Below, piece after piece: positions 4,329-5,894 of a stretch of DNA of 5,894 nt. The position numbers and the translations under genes are program-made. The notes under the pieces were generated by a model, which saw only the letters and a list, made by a program, of their open reading frames with translations, was not told the DNA's origin and did not search any database. Numbering within the stretch: the stretch's first letter is position 1; each line of letters opens with the position of its first letter. The stretch is from DATKEH01 sp035546355 (GTDB lineage Bacteria; Acidobacteriota; Thermoanaerobaculia; Multivoradales; JAIOJS01): the NCBI GenBank assembly GCA_035546355.1, contig DATKEH010000043.1, forward strand, positions 1 through 5,894, read 5' to 3'.

Positions 4329-5510
4329 ATGCACTATCCCAAGGCCGCAAGCCCGAGCCTGATCGATCACGGTCGGTTTGCCGTTCGATACCCGAGACCG
4401 GTTCGCGTTGAGAATAGTTCTATGAGAGCTCAAACCCCCGCCGCCAGACTCCCCACGCGCCTTGCACGTCGCGTTGTCAGGACAGGCTCCCGATTCGATC
4501 CAATTCCTTTCGGTTTGCTGGCGGGCTTGGGGCTTGCCGCATTATTGTTGATTTCCACCCCGGCACAGGCCGCAACCGCGCCTGACCTGGCGTCGACCAC
4601 ACCCTACGCGATTGTTTCCGAGACCTTTACCAATACCACGGCCGGAACCACCATCACTGGTGATGTTTGCTATACCACGGGGCCTGCGGTCAATCCGACT
4701 GTCAATGGCACAACGGATGAGCCTCCTTGTCCTGCCGAAACCGGGACGGACCAGAATGCGGCCCGGGCCGATCTGATTGCTCAAGAGTGTACGTCGATCG
4801 GCGCTGCCGTCGCTCTGAACACTATACAAATCGGCGGCGGGACGCCCGGAGAATTCCCTCCCGGTTGCTATTCCAGCACGGGCGCCATGAGCATCACTGC
4901 AAGCACGACAGTCACCCTCACTGGCGCCGGCGTCTATATCTTCAGGCCGGGTGGAGAGATTACCACTGGAGCCAATTCGAATGTTGTCGTGGCAAACGGC
5001 GCCTGTGAGAACGACGTATTCTGGGCGCCTGTAGGCGCAACAACCATTGGCGCGGACGCCAGTTTCATCGGAACCATCTTTCGCGGTGAGGCCGCGGGTC
5101 TCAGCATTACGTTCGGAGATTCGTCGAGTTTGATCGGCAGGGCATTGGCGTATGGTTCGACAGTCACGACCGATGACACCGTAATTGAGGTCCCCGAGGA
5201 TTGCATCGAGCCGACACCGACGCCGACGCCGACCCCGACGCCGAGCCCGACGCCGACGGCGACCCCGACGGCCACGCCGACGGCGACCCCCACGGCGACC
5301 CCGACGGCCACGCCGACGGCGACCCCGACGGCCACCCCGACGGCGAGCCCGACGGCGACGCCTACAGCGACACCCGTGACAACGGGCACCCCGTCGTCGG
5401 TATTGGAGATCCCCACTACATCCGGGTGGGGCATGCTGGTGCTCGCCGCGGTGCTGCTGGCCCTGTCGTTGGTCCTGATGCGCCGGTTCCGTCAGCTCGG
5501 TCGCCGCTGA
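4329..5510 (+). CDS. Secreted ice-binding-like (DUF3494) protein with Thr-Pro stalk and IPTL-CTERM-like tail
   Basis: This 393-residue protein has four parts. Residues 1-81 are an unusually long export leader: basic, Pro-rich, then a hydrophobic core (61-75) and a cleavage site after AQA. Residues 85-293 match the DUF3494 ice-binding fold (PF11999), a beta-solenoid: TPYAIVSETFTNT, TTITGDV, GVYIFRPGG, then the hallmark NDVFWAPVGATTIGADASF and IGRALA. Six Cys occur in this region. Residues 294-348 are a Thr-Pro-Ala stalk. The end, EIPTTSGWGMLVLAAVLLAL plus a basic tail, resembles IPTL-CTERM sorting signals (IPTLSEWG, helix, Arg cluster). It probably sits at the cell surface; relatives bind ice or act as adhesins, and which applies here is unknown. 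GC is lower than in neighbours (sampled lines 52-63% against about 75%). A start at ATG 4422 would shorten the leader by 31 residues. Confidence 0.85.
   Translation: MHYPKAASPSLIDHGRFAVRYPRPVRVENSSMRAQTPAARLPTRLARRVVRTGSRFDPIPFGLLAGLGLAALLLISTPAQAATAPDLASTTPYAIVSETFTNTTAGTTITGDVCYTTGPAVNPTVNGTTDEPPCPAETGTDQNAARADLIAQECTSIGAAVALNTIQIGGGTPGEFPPGCYSSTGAMSITASTTVTLTGAGVYIFRPGGEITTGANSNVVVANGACENDVFWAPVGATTIGADASFIGTIFRGEAAGLSITFGDSSSLIGRALAYGSTVTTDDTVIEVPEDCIEPTPTPTPTPTPSPTPTATPTATPTATPTATPTATPTATPTATPTASPTATPTATPVTTGTPSSVLEIPTTSGWGMLVLAAVLLALSLVLMRRFRQLGRR
5211..5375 (+). repeat. Tandem repeat encoding the Thr-Pro-Ala stalk
   Basis: 165 bases encode 55 residues with only Pro, Thr, Ala and two Ser. 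It begins as a 6-bp Pro-Thr repeat, then becomes a 12-bp unit encoding Ala-Thr-Pro-Thr, present about seven times in a row and then degenerate. At the DNA level 35 bases at 5256-5290 recur exactly at 5292-5326, a 36-bp period. The 3' units (CCT ACA GCG ACA) have drifted, suggesting growth by duplication within the array. It should vary in length between strains and is prone to assembly error. Confidence 0.92.
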
Positions 5511-5511
5511 G

Positions 5512-5634
5512 GTGGCGGCGGCGCAGCGCCGGCTCGCCCCCGCTTCCTGGGTGGCGGCCGGTGTGCTGCTGCTGACGGCCGGCCTGCGGTTGCACGACCT
5601 GGACCGCAGGCCGATCCACCACGACGAGGCGGTC
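5512..5634 (+). pseudogene. Agl23/ArnT-like membrane glycosyltransferase, N-terminal fragment
   Basis: GTG 5512 begins one base after the ice-binding stop. The product opens with a basic start, a hydrophobic helix (WVAAGVLLLTAGLRL) and HDLDRRPIHHDEAV. This layout, a first helix followed by an aromatic/Arg-Pro-x-His-His-Asp-Glu-Ala-Val loop, is the N-terminus of Agl23-like (TIGR03663) and related GT-C transferases, which use lipid-linked sugars. The acidic DE in that loop is the expected catalytic or metal site. After Val (5634) the likeness ends; the frame stays open to TGA 5782-5784 with no membrane helices, whereas the family has about ten or more. No ribosome site is visible at the GTG. 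Confidence 0.62.
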
Positions 5635-5723
5635 CCGGCGGCAAGCACCGGGCGTAGTTTCTACCCTTCCCCACCTCGCCGATCGAGTAGTAAGTGCGCT
5701 TCTTCCAGGGCGGGCCTGGGGGC
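5635..5723 (+). other. Intergenic stretch with small inverted repeats
   Basis: No gene is recognised here. GTAG-TTT-CTAC forms a 4-bp hairpin just after the glycosyltransferase break, sharing the 7-mer TTTCTAC with the repeat at 4212. CCAGG (5705-5709) pairs with CCTGG (5715-5719). Neither is followed by a T-run. The stretch probably belongs to the upstream region of the lipoprotein gene. Confidence 0.35.
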
Positions 5724-5729
5724 TACCCT
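5724..5729 (+). promoter_or_regulatory. -10-like hexamer TACCCT for a probable leaderless transcript
   Basis: TACCCT fits the TANNNT form of -10 boxes in Actinobacteria and lies exactly 6 nt before ATG 5736. Transcription starting 6-7 nt downstream would begin at the start codon. No Shine-Dalgarno is placed suitably: the nearest purine run, GGGGG, is about 13 nt from the ATG. No convincing -35 is seen. Confidence 0.4.
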
Positions 5730-5735
5730 CTACGC

Positions 5736-5894
5736 ATGTCCAAAACACACGGAAGTCGCAAGCGCAACGTATCGGCAGCAGTGATCGCCGGGGCCGGGCT
5801 CCTGGTGCTCGTCGGCTGTACTTCGTCGATGGTGCCGAAGACCACGCAGGACCTCGATTCGCAGATCACCAAGTCGGTCGAGCAAGCGCTCGAG
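5736..5894 (+). CDS. Lipoprotein of unknown function, N-terminal part (3' end outside window)
   Basis: The visible 53 residues begin MSKTHGSRKRNV, a basic n-region, followed by a hydrophobic core (residues 14-26) and a lipobox L25-V26-G27-C28. Signal peptidase II would cut before C28 after lipidation, leaving CTSSMVPKTTQDLDSQI and an amphipathic start. The frame is open to the window end. Nothing in the mature part identifies a family. A -10-like box immediately before the ATG and the absence of a ribosome site suggest leaderless expression. Codon use is less GC-extreme than in the first 3.5 kb (CAC GGA AGT, AAA ACA), so the segment may come from a different genome than its neighbours. Lipoprotein status is well supported; function is unknown. 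Confidence 0.7.
   Translation, partial: MSKTHGSRKRNVSAAVIAGAGLLVLVGCTSSMVPKTTQDLDSQITKSVEQALE

Noticed and set aside
4934..5434. Minus-strand frame with a Gly-Val-Ala-Val repeat protein
   Set aside because: It is the antisense reading of the Thr-Pro-Ala stalk array; the plus-strand gene has a signal peptide, known fold and C-terminal signal.

Overview
This window reads like high-GC environmental bacterial DNA. The best guess is an Acidobacteriota-type genome, inferred from the PGPGW-VanZ protein, a PD40/TolB-type fragment, an Agl23-like fragment and an IPTL-like C-terminus; no marker gene is present, so this is inference. It is unusually broken: in under 6 kb only three genes look intact end to end, and at least five genes stop or change frame abruptly.

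Layout. 1-1757: the end of an ArsR-type repressor, a permease of the ArsP/DUF318 class (PF03773), a small CxxC thioredoxin-like protein and the first 45 codons of a PIG-L deacetylase, packed head to tail with GTGA start/stop overlaps at two joins. This is a recognisable metal/metalloid-responsive operon. The permease carries an internal deletion plus frameshift, centred on a 12-bp perfect palindrome, that removes the segment expected to hold the Cys-Ser-Cys motif. 1758-2007: unassigned sequence after PIG-L breaks off. 2008-3543: an intact 511-residue membrane protein joining a PGPGW-like unit to a VanZ-like domain and a large extra C-terminal region. 3540-4147: a junkyard holding a small overlapping ORF, the last ~60 residues of a VapC PIN toxin, and a minus-strand scrap of a PD40/TolB-type protein.

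4205-5510: a visibly lower-GC segment with interlocking inverted repeats, then an intact secreted ice-binding-like (DUF3494) protein with a Thr-Pro/Ala stalk and an IPTL-CTERM-like tail. 5512-5634: the N-terminal scrap of an Agl23/ArnT-like membrane glycosyltransferase. 5635-5894: an intergenic stretch and the start of a lipoprotein with a -10-like hexamer 6 nt before its ATG, which suggests a leaderless transcript of the type common in Actinobacteria.

How the genes work together: the first block (repressor, permease, redox protein) is a functional unit by family precedent, though this copy should be inactive as read. The DUF3494 adhesin-like protein is the most interesting intact accessory gene. 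The repeated clean breaks leave two explanations, a decayed rearranged accessory region or a chimeric/collapsed assembly, and sequence alone cannot separate them. I found no tRNA, rRNA, CRISPR array, transposase or recognisable insertion sequence.
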